A DNA stretch of 42,300 bases from an uncultured Coriobacteriaceae bacterium (GCA_948439405.1 CAOJNB010000015.1:1-42300); one strand, 5' to 3'; shown: positions 27,082 through 35,269, counted from the first letter of the stretch. Notes: generated from the sequence alone by a model not told the origin. Numbers and translations: made by a program.

Positions 27082-28822
27082 GGCCCTCTCCGACCTCATC
27101 GAGGTGTGCGTCCCCTTCGGAGGCGAGGATGCGTGGGGCGCGTCGAACGAGTTCGTCATCTTCGATTCGCCCGGGTCGAACTCCGTGTCCAACGAGGAGC
27201 ACTCGCTCGTTCTCAAGCGAGCCATGGAGGGCATGTCGAACGGTCTCCCGGTGTACGTCGTGACCTACGACAGCCTCGACACCACGGACAATCAGGACCT
27301 CTACGAGCAGATCGAGCAGATTGACGCGATAGACGAGCGGTTCGCGATGATCGTCGTGAACAAGGCGGACCTCACCACCCTGCCGATCGAGGGCATGACG
27401 GAGGAGCTGCGCTCGAGAATCCGGCAGAGCGCCGTATACCAGAGCATGTACGCGATGGGCATCTACTTCGTCGCCTCCATCGCCGGGCTTGGTGCGAAGA
27501 CGGGCGGCACGTTCCTCGACGAGAGCTACGAGGAGCGCTACGAGAGTTGCAAGGCCAAGTACGGGGATCCCGAGAACAAGTACCATCGCGCGCTGTATCG
27601 CTACGACATCCTACCTGGGCAGGCTGCGACCCGCGTGATAGAGGAGTCCGGGGACTGCGAGGACCTCGTGCTCGCGAACAGTGGACTCTACTGCGTCGAA
27701 CGCGAGATCGAGCGCTTCGCGACGAGGTACGCGGCCTACAACAAGTGCCATCAGTCGGAGGGGCTCCTCGGACGACTGATCGACATCACGCGCGAGGAGA
27801 CCACGAGGAAGAAGCACGGCCACGAGCGCTCGATGCGGACGTACACGCGGCAGCTGAACCGAGGGGAGGCGGCTCTCGTCAGCTCAATCGACGCGTCGGA
27901 GACGAAGCTGAGAAGGCAGGCTCTCGAGTCATACGAGGACGAGATGGACCGTGCGCTCGGTCCGGTGCTGCCGACCCTCGACGTCCGGGACCTCGAGGTC
28001 CTCGAGTCCCGGTTCACCGAGAGACGGCGCGACGAGCTCGAGTACGACCAGGAACGAGAGGACATCGGCGAGGCCCTCAGGGATGCCCTCGACAACGTGA
28101 GGGACCGCTTTGCGGGAGGCGAAGGCCTCATCGACGCCGTCGCCTCGGCCGTACGCGGCGTCAGGGAGGACATGGCCGTCGCCCGCGACGAGGTTCGCGA
28201 CTTCCTGCAGGCCAAGCAGGAGGCCGACCGCCTGGCGGCGTCCGACATCATCGAGGCTGTCCAGAGCCGCTATGACGACGAGCTGGGTGGCTTTGCGAGC
28301 CGCGCGGCCGATGCCTCGGAGAGCTATTGGAAGAAGCGAGCCGAAGCCATCCGTGACGAGCTCTACGGAATCGCGACGAACTGCGCGGAGCTGTCGGAGG
28401 ATCGTCGCAGGGAGCTCGGCGAGCTCATCGTGCAGTACGCTCCCCTGACGCTGGGGGCGGGCAACGGGATCTTCGAGCGCGGCGACTTCCGCTTCTGGCC
28501 GCTGTTCCGGATGGTCCATCCGCTGAACGTCGAGCGCCTCGACCTCGCGAAGGTGTCTCGTACCTATCGCGACGAGATGGCGACCGCTGCCGCCAACATC
28601 CGCCAGGACGTCGGCAACTCGCACGGTGCTCGCTTCGTCGAATGGGTCGACGAGCTGATGGCCGTCATCAGGGAGAACATCACCGAATACAATCCCGACC
28701 TCCGTGAGAAGGTGGAGTCCATCCGCTTCGAGGAGTCCAGCATCTCGCAGCTCGAGAGTGCCCTTTCCTCGCTCGGGACCGCCGTCGACCGAGTGCGCCG
28801 GCTTCTCGCCTGGAGGGGGTAG
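27017..28822 (+). CDS. Dynamin-like GTPase, C-terminal part (G3, G4 and stalk)
   Basis: Continues the GTPase of 26275 in the +1 frame. It starts with MVERMRSTLEFLNAYES; shortly after come G3 FDSPGSNSVS and G4 VVNKADLTT, the motifs missing from the upstream part. The rest is a long charged helical region (coiled-coil-like: ESRFTERRRDELEYDQEREDIGEALRD is only partly quoted here as ESRFTERRRDELEYDQ) typical of a dynamin stalk, ending near ALSSLGTAVDRVRRLLAW. The ATG at 27017 has AAGGGGG 6 nt in front, so it could in principle be started separately, giving 601 residues, but then neither product has a whole GTPase site. I favour one gene broken by a single-base indel, real or from sequencing. The HerA-like gene starts 4 bp after the stop. 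Confidence 0.75.
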   Translation: MVERMRSTLEFLNAYESDEADEALSDLIEVCVPFGGEDAWGASNEFVIFDSPGSNSVSNEEHSLVLKRAMEGMSNGLPVYVVTYDSLDTTDNQDLYEQIEQIDAIDERFAMIVVNKADLTTLPIEGMTEELRSRIRQSAVYQSMYAMGIYFVASIAGLGAKTGGTFLDESYEERYESCKAKYGDPENKYHRALYRYDILPGQAATRVIEESGDCEDLVLANSGLYCVEREIERFATRYAAYNKCHQSEGLLGRLIDITREETTRKKHGHERSMRTYTRQLNRGEAALVSSIDASETKLRRQALESYEDEMDRALGPVLPTLDVRDLEVLESRFTERRRDELEYDQEREDIGEALRDALDNVRDRFAGGEGLIDAVASAVRGVREDMAVARDEVRDFLQAKQEADRLAASDIIEAVQSRYDDELGGFASRAADASESYWKKRAEAIRDELYGIATNCAELSEDRRRELGELIVQYAPLTLGAGNGIFERGDFRFWPLFRMVHPLNVERLDLAKVSRTYRDEMATAAANIRQDVGNSHGARFVEWVDELMAVIRENITEYNPDLREKVESIRFEESSISQLESALSSLGTAVDRVRRLLAWRG

Positions 28823-28825
28823 GCC

Positions 28826-31800
28826 ATGGGAATCAAAAGCATCGTCGCCAAGGTCGCCGGGAAGGCCGCCGACGCTGTCCACAAGGTCTCGTCCCTCAGT
28901 CCCTCACAGCTGGAGGACATCGAGCGCCGTCGCGCCGAGTACCTCTCCCAGGAGCCCTCGCCGGATGACCCCGAAGCCCGCGAGCTCACGCTCCGTCTCA
29001 TGTCTGCGATCGGCGTCGAGATCCACGACGACTACCTCTCCCGTCTCGAAGACCTTTACGTCCCCGTGGACCCCGAGGCCGAGTACGGACGCCCCTTCGA
29101 CGCCGGGCACAACATTCGCTACTTCGACATCACCAAGTGGGTCGTCGATGAGAGCGAGGACAGCCTCGAGAAGCTCGTGAGCGTCTATGCCGTGCTCTCG
29201 AACGAGCCCTGTAACATCGCGCTCGTGTTCGACAGGACGTGCCGAGGAACGAAGGCGTACCTGGCCGTCGTGAACCTGCGTAACTCCGGGAGTAACGTGG
29301 ACGTGGAGGCCTATCGCCGTCGTCTGGCCGATGCCGTCATAGGCAACTTTCCCGGCTCGCAGCTCGGAGAGGGCACCGTAGGCGTGCCACCGTGCCTGAG
29401 CCGCCTGGAGTCGCGCTCGGTCGCGACCATATCGAACGTGCCCGGGGAGAAGTCGGAGCGCTTCGCCACCCAGACCATCGAGCGGATTCTCGACGGCGTC
29501 ATCCCGACCACGCCCATCCAGGAGTACACGATCGTGCTGCTCGCCAGTCCGGTGCTCAATGCAGAGGACAGGCAACTCCGCCTCGGCGAGCTCTACTCCG
29601 GTCTGGCCCCCTATGCTTCGTGGCAGACGGACTTCACGCTGCAAGAGAGCGACAGCGAGATGTCCACGGCCACCGTGGGCCTGAACATCGGCGCCTCGCA
29701 TGGGTCGCAGGTCGGGACGGGCCAGACGGTCAACGTCAACGAGAGCGAGACGGACTCCAGGAACTATTCGGAGGGCGAGACGACCACCGACTCCATCTCG
29801 GACTCCGAGTCCACCACCACGGGCCAGAGCGACACCGATACGGCTGGCGTCCATGCCGGAGTGGGGCTGGGTGACAACGGAGTGGGTGTCGGCGGGTCCT
29901 ATTCCCATGGTCACACGACTTCCGAGGCGGAGACGCTCGGTCGCACCGTCACCCAGGCGACGGGGCGTGCCATTACGAACACCCTCGGCCGTGCCGTGAC
30001 GCGCGGCGTCGGTACCGCGCTCAGCGTGACCGACGCGCTCACGAGGGGTGCGAACTTCGGTGCCAACTTCGCCCGCTCCTCGAGCGTCACGGCGACCATC
30101 GGCAAGAGCGAGGGAATCCACCAGTCGTTCACCAACTTCACGGTCAAGCACGCCCTCGAGCTTCTCGAGAGCCAGATGAAGCGCCTTGACCAGGCTGCTG
30201 CCCTGGGCACGTGGGACTTCGCGGCCTACGTGCTCAGTCGTGACCAGGGAGTGGCTAACAACGTCGCCCACTCATACCTTGCGCTCACGCAGGGCGAGGG
30301 GTCACACCTCAGCAAGGCGTGCGTGAACCTGTGGCGTGGCGACCTCGCGGACGACGAGCGGGCCAGGACGATCTGCGCCTACCTGGGCGACCTGCGCCAT
30401 CCGCTGTTCGGGCTCGACCCCGAGGCTCTCGAGTTCGACGGCACGCTCGCCACCTATCCGACTTCGGTCAGTCCGACGACGTTGCTGTCCGGCAAGGAGC
30501 TCGCGTACTCGTTGAACTTCCCGCAGCGCTCCGTGAGCGGACTTCCGGTGATAGATTGCGTCGCCTTTGGCAGGAACGTCTCGAAGTTCGATGAGGCTCC
30601 AGAGGGAGATTCTCTACGACTAGGGCGCATCTTCCACATGCACCACGAGGAGCCGACCGACGTCGATTTGTCCCTCGAGTCCCTCTCCTCGCACGTCTTC
30701 GTGGTCGGGAGCACCGGTTCGGGCAAGAGCACCACGGTCTACAGGATGATTTCCGAGGCGAGGAGGAAGGGCATCGGCTTCCTGGTCGTCGAGCCGGCGA
30801 AGGGAGAGTACAAGCAGGTCTTCGGAGGCGACGAAGAGGTTTCCGTCTATGGGACCAACCCGTCGCTTTGTCGGCTGCTGCGGGTCAATCCCTTCGCCTT
30901 CCCGCAGAGCATCCATGTGCTCGAACACCTCGACCGCCTGGTGGAGGTCTTCGGCGCCTGCTGGCCGATGTACGCCGCCATGCCGGCAGTCCTCAAGGAG
31001 GCAATCGAGCGATCCTATGCCGATTGTGGCTGGGATCTTACCGAATCGACGAACCGGTATGGGGACGCCCTCTTCCCGACGTTTTCGGACGTGGTGAGGA
31101 ATGTCCGGACGATCATCGACACGAGTGACTACGACGCGGAGAACAAGGGCGCGTACAAGGGGTCGCTGATAACACGGCTCCAGTCGCTCACCACCGGTAT
31201 CAACGGGACGATTTTCGGTGGCGTCGCCATTTCGGACGAGGAGCTCTTTGACCGCAACGCAATCGTCGACCTGAGCCGCGTGGGATCGACGGAGACCAAG
31301 GCGCTCATCATGGGAATCCTGGTTCTCAAGATGCAGGAGCATCGCATGGCTGCCGCGGTCGGCCAGAACGCCGCATTGCGCCATATGACGGTTCTCGAGG
31401 AGGCGCATGCCCTGCTCAGGAGGACCGCTCCCGTTCAGTCCGCCGAAGGAGGAAACCTCCAGGGGAAGAGCGTGGAGATGCTCTCGAACGCGATTGCGGA
31501 GATGCGCACGTACGGCGAGGGCTTTGTGATCGTTGACCAGGCTCCTGGTCTGCTCGACCTGGCGGCAATCCGCAACACCAACACGAAGGTCATCATGCGC
31601 CTGCCCGACGAGGAGGACCGTGAGCTTGTCGGACGTGCGGCGAATCTCAATGACGACCAGGTAAGGGAGCTCGCTCGGCTTCCACGAGGAGTTGCCGCTG
31701 TCTATCAGAACGACTGGATTGAGCCGGTGCTCTGCAAGGTGGAGCCACCCAGGGATCCTGCGACGGGATTCGAGTACTCGCCTTCGGAAGTCGATGTTGG

Positions 31801-32233
31801 GAAGCGTGACGAGGTTGCGGTTGCCGAGGTAGTTCGCCTTCTGCTCGAGAGAGGAGGGGAGGTTGCTCCGGGCGAGGATGCCCTTCGAGTCCTGCTCGAC
31901 GAGACGGGACTGGAGGCCTCGGTTCGGGTTGCCGTCCTTCGTGCTCTTGAGGACCAATCGCACCCCCGGCAGTTCTCGAGGGTCGCGCCCGTGCTTGCAC
32001 GCCTCTATCCCGACGCAAGGGTCGCCGTCGCCAAGGCGTACCACGCGAAGGAGCGAGGGGGCTCCTTGAGCGCGGTGGTGAACGGTACTCTTCCGTCTGC
32101 CCTCGAAGGCGTGTCCATGACACTGCGATGGGCGGTCGTGCAGGGCGTCATCGAGGACTACCTCGTGAACGAGGCGGGGGATCGGCGGGCGTTCGACGAA
32201 TGGCACATGCTTCGCAAGGAAGGGAGGGCATGA
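28826..32233 (+). CDS. HerA/FtsK-superfamily ATPase with Ser/Thr/Gly-rich insert
   Basis: 1135 residues; ATG behind TGGAGGGGG, 4 bp after the GTPase gene. The parts seen in order are: an amphipathic N-terminal helix (MGIKSIVAKVAGKAADAV), an unrecognised globular domain to about 270, a hydrophilic Ser/Thr/Gly/Asp-rich segment about 271-428 with runs such as SEGETTTDSISDSES, a helical linker, then a DUF87/HerA-type P-loop ATPase: Walker A GSTGSGKST at 628-636 (Lys634), Walker B MTVLEEAHALL (Glu858, Glu859), and VIVDQAPGLLDLAAIRNTNTKVIMRL, which is typical of HerA proteins. A helical tail of about 150 residues follows. HerA/FtsK ATPases form hexamers that move DNA or protein. Its stop is followed after 3 bp by the toxin ATG. 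I cannot say whether the cargo is DNA or the neighbouring toxin. Confidence 0.85.
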   Translation: MGIKSIVAKVAGKAADAVHKVSSLSPSQLEDIERRRAEYLSQEPSPDDPEARELTLRLMSAIGVEIHDDYLSRLEDLYVPVDPEAEYGRPFDAGHNIRYFDITKWVVDESEDSLEKLVSVYAVLSNEPCNIALVFDRTCRGTKAYLAVVNLRNSGSNVDVEAYRRRLADAVIGNFPGSQLGEGTVGVPPCLSRLESRSVATISNVPGEKSERFATQTIERILDGVIPTTPIQEYTIVLLASPVLNAEDRQLRLGELYSGLAPYASWQTDFTLQESDSEMSTATVGLNIGASHGSQVGTGQTVNVNESETDSRNYSEGETTTDSISDSESTTTGQSDTDTAGVHAGVGLGDNGVGVGGSYSHGHTTSEAETLGRTVTQATGRAITNTLGRAVTRGVGTALSVTDALTRGANFGANFARSSSVTATIGKSEGIHQSFTNFTVKHALELLESQMKRLDQAAALGTWDFAAYVLSRDQGVANNVAHSYLALTQGEGSHLSKACVNLWRGDLADDERARTICAYLGDLRHPLFGLDPEALEFDGTLATYPTSVSPTTLLSGKELAYSLNFPQRSVSGLPVIDCVAFGRNVSKFDEAPEGDSLRLGRIFHMHHEEPTDVDLSLESLSSHVFVVGSTGSGKSTTVYRMISEARRKGIGFLVVEPAKGEYKQVFGGDEEVSVYGTNPSLCRLLRVNPFAFPQSIHVLEHLDRLVEVFGACWPMYAAMPAVLKEAIERSYADCGWDLTESTNRYGDALFPTFSDVVRNVRTIIDTSDYDAENKGAYKGSLITRLQSLTTGINGTIFGGVAISDEELFDRNAIVDLSRVGSTETKALIMGILVLKMQEHRMAAAVGQNAALRHMTVLEEAHALLRRTAPVQSAEGGNLQGKSVEMLSNAIAEMRTYGEGFVIVDQAPGLLDLAAIRNTNTKVIMRLPDEEDRELVGRAANLNDDQVRELARLPRGVAAVYQNDWIEPVLCKVEPPRDPATGFEYSPSEVDVGKRDEVAVAEVVRLLLERGGEVAPGEDALRVLLDETGLEASVRVAVLRALEDQSHPRQFSRVAPVLARLYPDARVAVAKAYHAKERGGSLSAVVNGTLPSALEGVSMTLRWAVVQGVIEDYLVNEAGDRRAFDEWHMLRKEGRA

Positions 32234-32236
32234 CCA

Positions 32237-33025
32237 ATGCCGACCTTTTCCGACATGAGACCCGTTGAGACCGCTCGGCCTCTCGAGGACCAGCAAGCCG
32301 ACATTCCTCCCGCCGATCTCGACGAGCTCATCAAACCGACGGATATTCCCTCCGCTGAGGCGGGTGTGGGTCCCGAAGCGGGAGGCGAGCTGTCGACCCT
32401 CGACGAACTTGTGACTCCGAGCGACGTTACCGATCGTGTCGACTCTGTTCCCGAGACCTCCGAGGAGATGGAGGAGCAGGAACCGCTTGTGGGCAAGCTC
32501 CTTGATGAGCCCCGCCGAGCCATTCCCGAAGAGAGAGACTTGCTCACCGACAAGAATGAGCGCATGCATTATGCCGAAAGAAGTGATGGCGCATGGGAGG
32601 GGGAGCCTGGAAACTCTCTGCTCGTACCTGATGACAGGGGGGCACTGCGTGCTCTCAAGCGATTCGGTCTGAAGGGGGTCGATTATATCCGCGGTATTCC
32701 GGACTTCTCGAAGTGCGCTTTGTGCCAAGCCGAGATTGCCATGACGATGAACCGATACGTTGGGCCGAACGCCAACTTCAGACAGGCTGACCGAGCGCTC
32801 GTATCCCACTTCAATGAGGTCGGGAAGGACGGTCGGACCGACTGGAAGCTCGATGATGTGCGGCAGTGGAGAAAGGACAACAAGCTGACGTGGCACGAGT
32901 GCAGTGACATGAAGACATGCCAGCTCGTCCCTAGGGCCATTCATGATCCGTGCAAGCACTACGGTGGCGTTGCGGAATGCAAGAGGCGTGACAAGGTGAA
33001 TGCGGGGAGTGTGTTCGATGATTGA
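32237..33025 (+). CDS. HNH/EndoVII-type nuclease toxin (WHH-like)
   Basis: 262 residues. Residues 1 to about 110 are acidic, Pro-rich and probably disordered, and carry a repeated 11-residue motif: DLDELIKPTDI (27-37) and TLDELVTPSDV (54-64). The C-terminal domain follows the layout of polymorphic-toxin nucleases of the WHH group: WEGEPGNS, RFGLKGVDYIRGIPDFSKC, then DVRQWRKDNKLTWHECSDM and QLVPRAIHDPCKHYGG. Likely catalytic or metal residues are Trp219-His220-Glu221, His236 and His241. Cysteines at 160, 163, 228 and 239 might hold zinc. The ATG at 32237 follows GGAGGG. The last 8 bp overlap the next gene, the usual arrangement of toxin and immunity. I infer DNase activity from the fold; RNase activity is possible. 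There is no signal peptide. Confidence 0.82.
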   Translation: MPTFSDMRPVETARPLEDQQADIPPADLDELIKPTDIPSAEAGVGPEAGGELSTLDELVTPSDVTDRVDSVPETSEEMEEQEPLVGKLLDEPRRAIPEERDLLTDKNERMHYAERSDGAWEGEPGNSLLVPDDRGALRALKRFGLKGVDYIRGIPDFSKCALCQAEIAMTMNRYVGPNANFRQADRALVSHFNEVGKDGRTDWKLDDVRQWRKDNKLTWHECSDMKTCQLVPRAIHDPCKHYGGVAECKRRDKVNAGSVFDD

Positions 33026-33389
33026 GTCCATTGAGAAGGTCGTGTGGGGCAGGGCGCTCACGCTCAAGGTCGTTCCGGCCTATACGGAGCGCGAGGATGT
33101 CCCCGCTGTCCAGGAGCTGGCGCTTGAAGGCATTCTCGCTGCGTGGGACGTTGTGGACGCCTCGATTGATGAGCTTCGCGCGTACTGCCTGGCCAATGGC
33201 GTGGACGAGGAGGGGATGCCCAACGTGTTCCGCTTCGTGATGCCGACGGAGATCTACCTCGACAGCGTGACGAACCATCGCGTCGTCGCCCTCATGTGCG
33301 AGTACCGTCCTGACCCCGAGCACGGCCTCGCCATTGTGTTCGAGGACGAGCGTCTTAGGGAGATTGGCCCACAGGACATCATCCTCTAG
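33018..33389 (+). CDS. Small immunity-type protein for the WHH-like nuclease
   Basis: 123 residues, acidic, no membrane segment or signal peptide. The conserved-looking end ([20 protein letters not shown], then IGPQDIIL) resembles a family of small proteins, DUF6985 as I recall, commonly found beside HNH-type toxins; the family number is from memory. I choose the ATG at 33018 (GGGGAG 8 nt upstream), inside the toxin gene's end; an ATG at 33000 would add six residues. Overlap with the toxin gene implies coupled production. Its function as the cognate immunity protein is inferred from position and family style. Confidence 0.7.
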   Translation: MIESIEKVVWGRALTLKVVPAYTEREDVPAVQELALEGILAAWDVVDASIDELRAYCLANGVDEEGMPNVFRFVMPTEIYLDSVTNHRVVALMCEYRPDPEHGLAIVFEDERLREIGPQDIIL

Positions 33390-33415
33390 CCCCGCTCACC
33401 CCTCTCCCCCTTCGC

Positions 33416-33421
33416 TACACT
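33416..33421 (+). promoter_or_regulatory. Possible -10 element for hisI-hisE
   Basis: TACACT, 27 nt before the hisI start, in the 58-bp gap after the immunity-type gene. No good -35 is visible. If real, it would keep hisI-hisE expressed despite the inserted cassette. Confidence 0.3.
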
Positions 33422-33447
33422 TGCCCCGGCAACGTGAGGAGACCCAC

Positions 33448-33834
33448 ATGACCAATGCAACCTATGCGGGCGAGCCGCTGGAGCCGCTCTCCGCCGCCAC
33501 GGCGCGCGTCGCCTTCGACGAGCGCGGCCTCGTGCCGTGCGTGGTGCAGCAGGCCGGCACGGGCGAGGTCCTCATGGTCGCCTGGATGAGCGAGGAGTCG
33601 CTGCGCCTCACGCTCGAGACGGGCACCACCTGGTTCTGGAGCCGCTCGCGGCGGGAGCTGTGGAACAAGGGCGCCACGAGCGGCAACATGCAGCAGGTGC
33701 ACCGCGTCCTCGTGGACTGCGACGCCGACACGCTGCTCGTGGAGGTGGACTCGCTCGGGCCCGCCTGCCACACCGGCCGCAGGAGCTGCTTCTTCCGCGA
33801 GCTCGTCGCGGAGGGCGAGACGGAGGGGGAGTAG
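33448..33834 (+). CDS. hisI: Phosphoribosyl-AMP cyclohydrolase
   Basis: 128 residues, a stand-alone HisI. It opens the purine ring of PR-AMP, the third step of histidine synthesis. The metal-binding motif is complete: [26 protein letters not shown] with Asp residues for Mg and Cys residues for Zn; [12 protein letters not shown] and [20 protein letters not shown] are also typical. The ATG follows GTGAGGAG. hisE begins 2 bp after the stop. The gene lies 7.3 kb away from hisF, with the GTPase-ATPase-toxin cassette between them. Confidence 0.97.
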   Translation: MTNATYAGEPLEPLSAATARVAFDERGLVPCVVQQAGTGEVLMVAWMSEESLRLTLETGTTWFWSRSRRELWNKGATSGNMQQVHRVLVDCDADTLLVEVDSLGPACHTGRRSCFFRELVAEGETEGE

Positions 33835-33836
33835 TC

Positions 33837-34154
33837 ATGGGAGTGCGCACCGCGAACGTGCAGGACGGCGACATCGGGGCCACGCTCGAGGGCCTCGCCG
33901 AGGTGATCCACGGGCGCCGCGGAGCCTCCCCGGAGGAGTCCTACACCGCCCGCCTGCTCTCCGGCGAGGCCGACTCGCTGCTCAAGAAGGTCGCCGAGGA
34001 GGCGACCGAGGTCGTCATGGCCGCCAAGGACGACGACCACGACCACCTGCGCTACGAGGCGGCCGACCTCGTCTACCACCTCATGGTGGTGCTCGAGCGC
34101 TACGGGGTCACCCTCCCCGAGCTCGCCGGCGAGCTCGACGCCCGCAGGCACTAG
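33837..34154 (+). CDS. hisE: Phosphoribosyl-ATP pyrophosphatase
   Basis: 105 residues, an all-helical MazG-superfamily enzyme that hydrolyses PR-ATP to PR-AMP. The conserved SYTARLL...LLKKVAEEATEVVMAAKD and YEAADLVYHLMVVLERYGV regions supply the acidic Mg ligands. The ATG follows GGAGGGGGAG at the end of hisI. It is the last gene of the histidine operon; a large inverted-repeat element begins 10 bp after its stop. Confidence 0.96.
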   Translation: MGVRTANVQDGDIGATLEGLAEVIHGRRGASPEESYTARLLSGEADSLLKKVAEEATEVVMAAKDDDHDHLRYEAADLVYHLMVVLERYGVTLPELAGELDARRH

Positions 34155-34164
34155 TCCCGGGCGC

Positions 34165-34389
34165 CTCCTGCCAGGCAACGTCCGCATGTGCGGTGGTTTT
34201 CTCCGCCCGCTGGCAGGCAATGCCGTTAAGTGCACCCGCATTCGCGCCCTCCGCGCCGCATGACCCCGCGATTCCGCCGCACTTGACGCGTCTGCCTGGC
34301 AACGGCAGGCCTCTCGGGACGCACTTAGCGGCATTGCCTGCCATCGCAGACGGGAAGACGCCGCACAAGAGCGCCCTTCCTGGCAGGAG
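34165..34389. repeat. 225-bp element with 69-bp inverted arms between hisE and the PHP gene
   Basis: The arms 34165-34233 and 34321-34389 are imperfect inverted copies of equal length. The tips match best: the outer 11 bp (CTCCTGCCAGG) are identical, and the inner 23 bp, starting TGGCAGGCAATGCCG, differ at one base; the middle matches only in blocks such as TGTGCGG. The 87-bp centre holds a degraded further copy (GCACTTGACGCG...TGCCTGGCA). It fills most of the 299-bp gap between two convergent genes, so it may serve as a bidirectional terminator. The form suggests a MITE- or REP-like mobile palindrome. I see no gene in the gap. Confidence 0.75.
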
Positions 34390-34453
34390 ACTTGATTCCG
34401 GCCCGCCTTTGGCGGCGGCCGCCCCGTCTGCGCGGACCAACGAGGTCGCCCCG

Positions 34454-35269
34454 CTACAGCTCGAAGGTCGTCCAGTCGCCGTCGGCGCGCGGGCATTCGA
34501 TCGAGCGGTAGCCCGCCGACCACGCGTAGGCGTAGGCGCCGTCGATGTTGTCGGCCACGTCGGCGGGGGAGTGGGCGTCGGAGCCCACGGTGATGGGGAC
34601 GCCCGCCTCGCGGAACAGCACGAGCAGCTCGTGGTTGGGGTAGTAGGTGCCCACGCCCTTGCGCAGGCCCGCCGTCGAGACCTCGACGCGCCGCCCGGTG
34701 TCGCGGGCGCACGCGGCCATCTCGCGGAAGACGTCCGTGAGGTCGCAGGTCACGTGCCAGCCCTCGCGCGCGAAGCGCATCGCGAGGTCGGGATGGGCCA
34801 TCGTGTCGAAGGCCAGCGGGCTCTCGCAGGCGCGGCACCACGCCTCGGCGTAGGCGCGCCACATGCCGTTCGCGCCGAGCTCCTCGTAGATGCGCAGGTC
34901 TCCGTCCCAGTCGATGGGCTTCGTGTCGATCATGTGCACCGAGCCCAGGCGGAAGGTCGCCCCCTCGGAGTAGCGCGGCACGTGCTCCTCGCAGCCCTCG
35001 TACCAGTCGCACTCCCACCCGAACACGAGCTCGAGCTCGGGGACGAGCTCGCGCGCCTCGGCGACGTCGCGGGCTACGGCGGGCAGGTCCGTCTCCTCGA
35101 CGCCGACGGCGTCGTCGTTGATGCCGTCCGGGATGGTGAGGTGGTCGGTCGCGCACATGATCGCGCAGCCGGCCGCGACGGCGGCGCGCGCGTTCTCGAG
35201 CAGCGAGGCCGCGCCGTCGGAGTGGTTGGTGTGGGTGTGGGTGTCGACGATCGGGGCCGCGAAGTCCAT
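34454..35269 (-). CDS. hisJ: PHP-family histidinol-phosphatase (HisJ-type)
   Basis: 271 residues on the reverse strand; ATG at 35269 behind GGGAGG. PHP metal-binding motifs are present: DTHTHTNHSDG at the N-terminus, CATDHLTIPDG, GWECDW, GSVHMID, MAHPDL and SDAHSPADV. The size and the GSVH and AHPDL motifs match histidinol-phosphatases of the HisJ/HisK type. The histidine operon here has no HAD phosphatase fused to HisB, so this neighbour is the natural candidate for histidinol-phosphate to histidinol. It converges on hisE and diverges from uvrC with 133 bp between. Other PHP phosphoesterase roles are possible. Confidence 0.82.
   Translation of the reverse strand: MDFAAPIVDTHTHTNHSDGAASLLENARAAVAAGCAIMCATDHLTIPDGINDDAVGVEETDLPAVARDVAEARELVPELELVFGWECDWYEGCEEHVPRYSEGATFRLGSVHMIDTKPIDWDGDLRIYEELGANGMWRAYAEAWCRACESPLAFDTMAHPDLAMRFAREGWHVTCDLTDVFREMAACARDTGRRVEVSTAGLRKGVGTYYPNHELLVLFREAGVPITVGSDAHSPADVADNIDGAYAYAWSAGYRSIECPRADGDWTTFEL

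Noticed and set aside
32230..32265. ATG overlapping the HerA-like stop (ATGA) as a toxin start
   Set aside because: That frame gives only about 12 codons before a stop. The toxin frame starts at ATG 32237 with its own ribosome-binding site.
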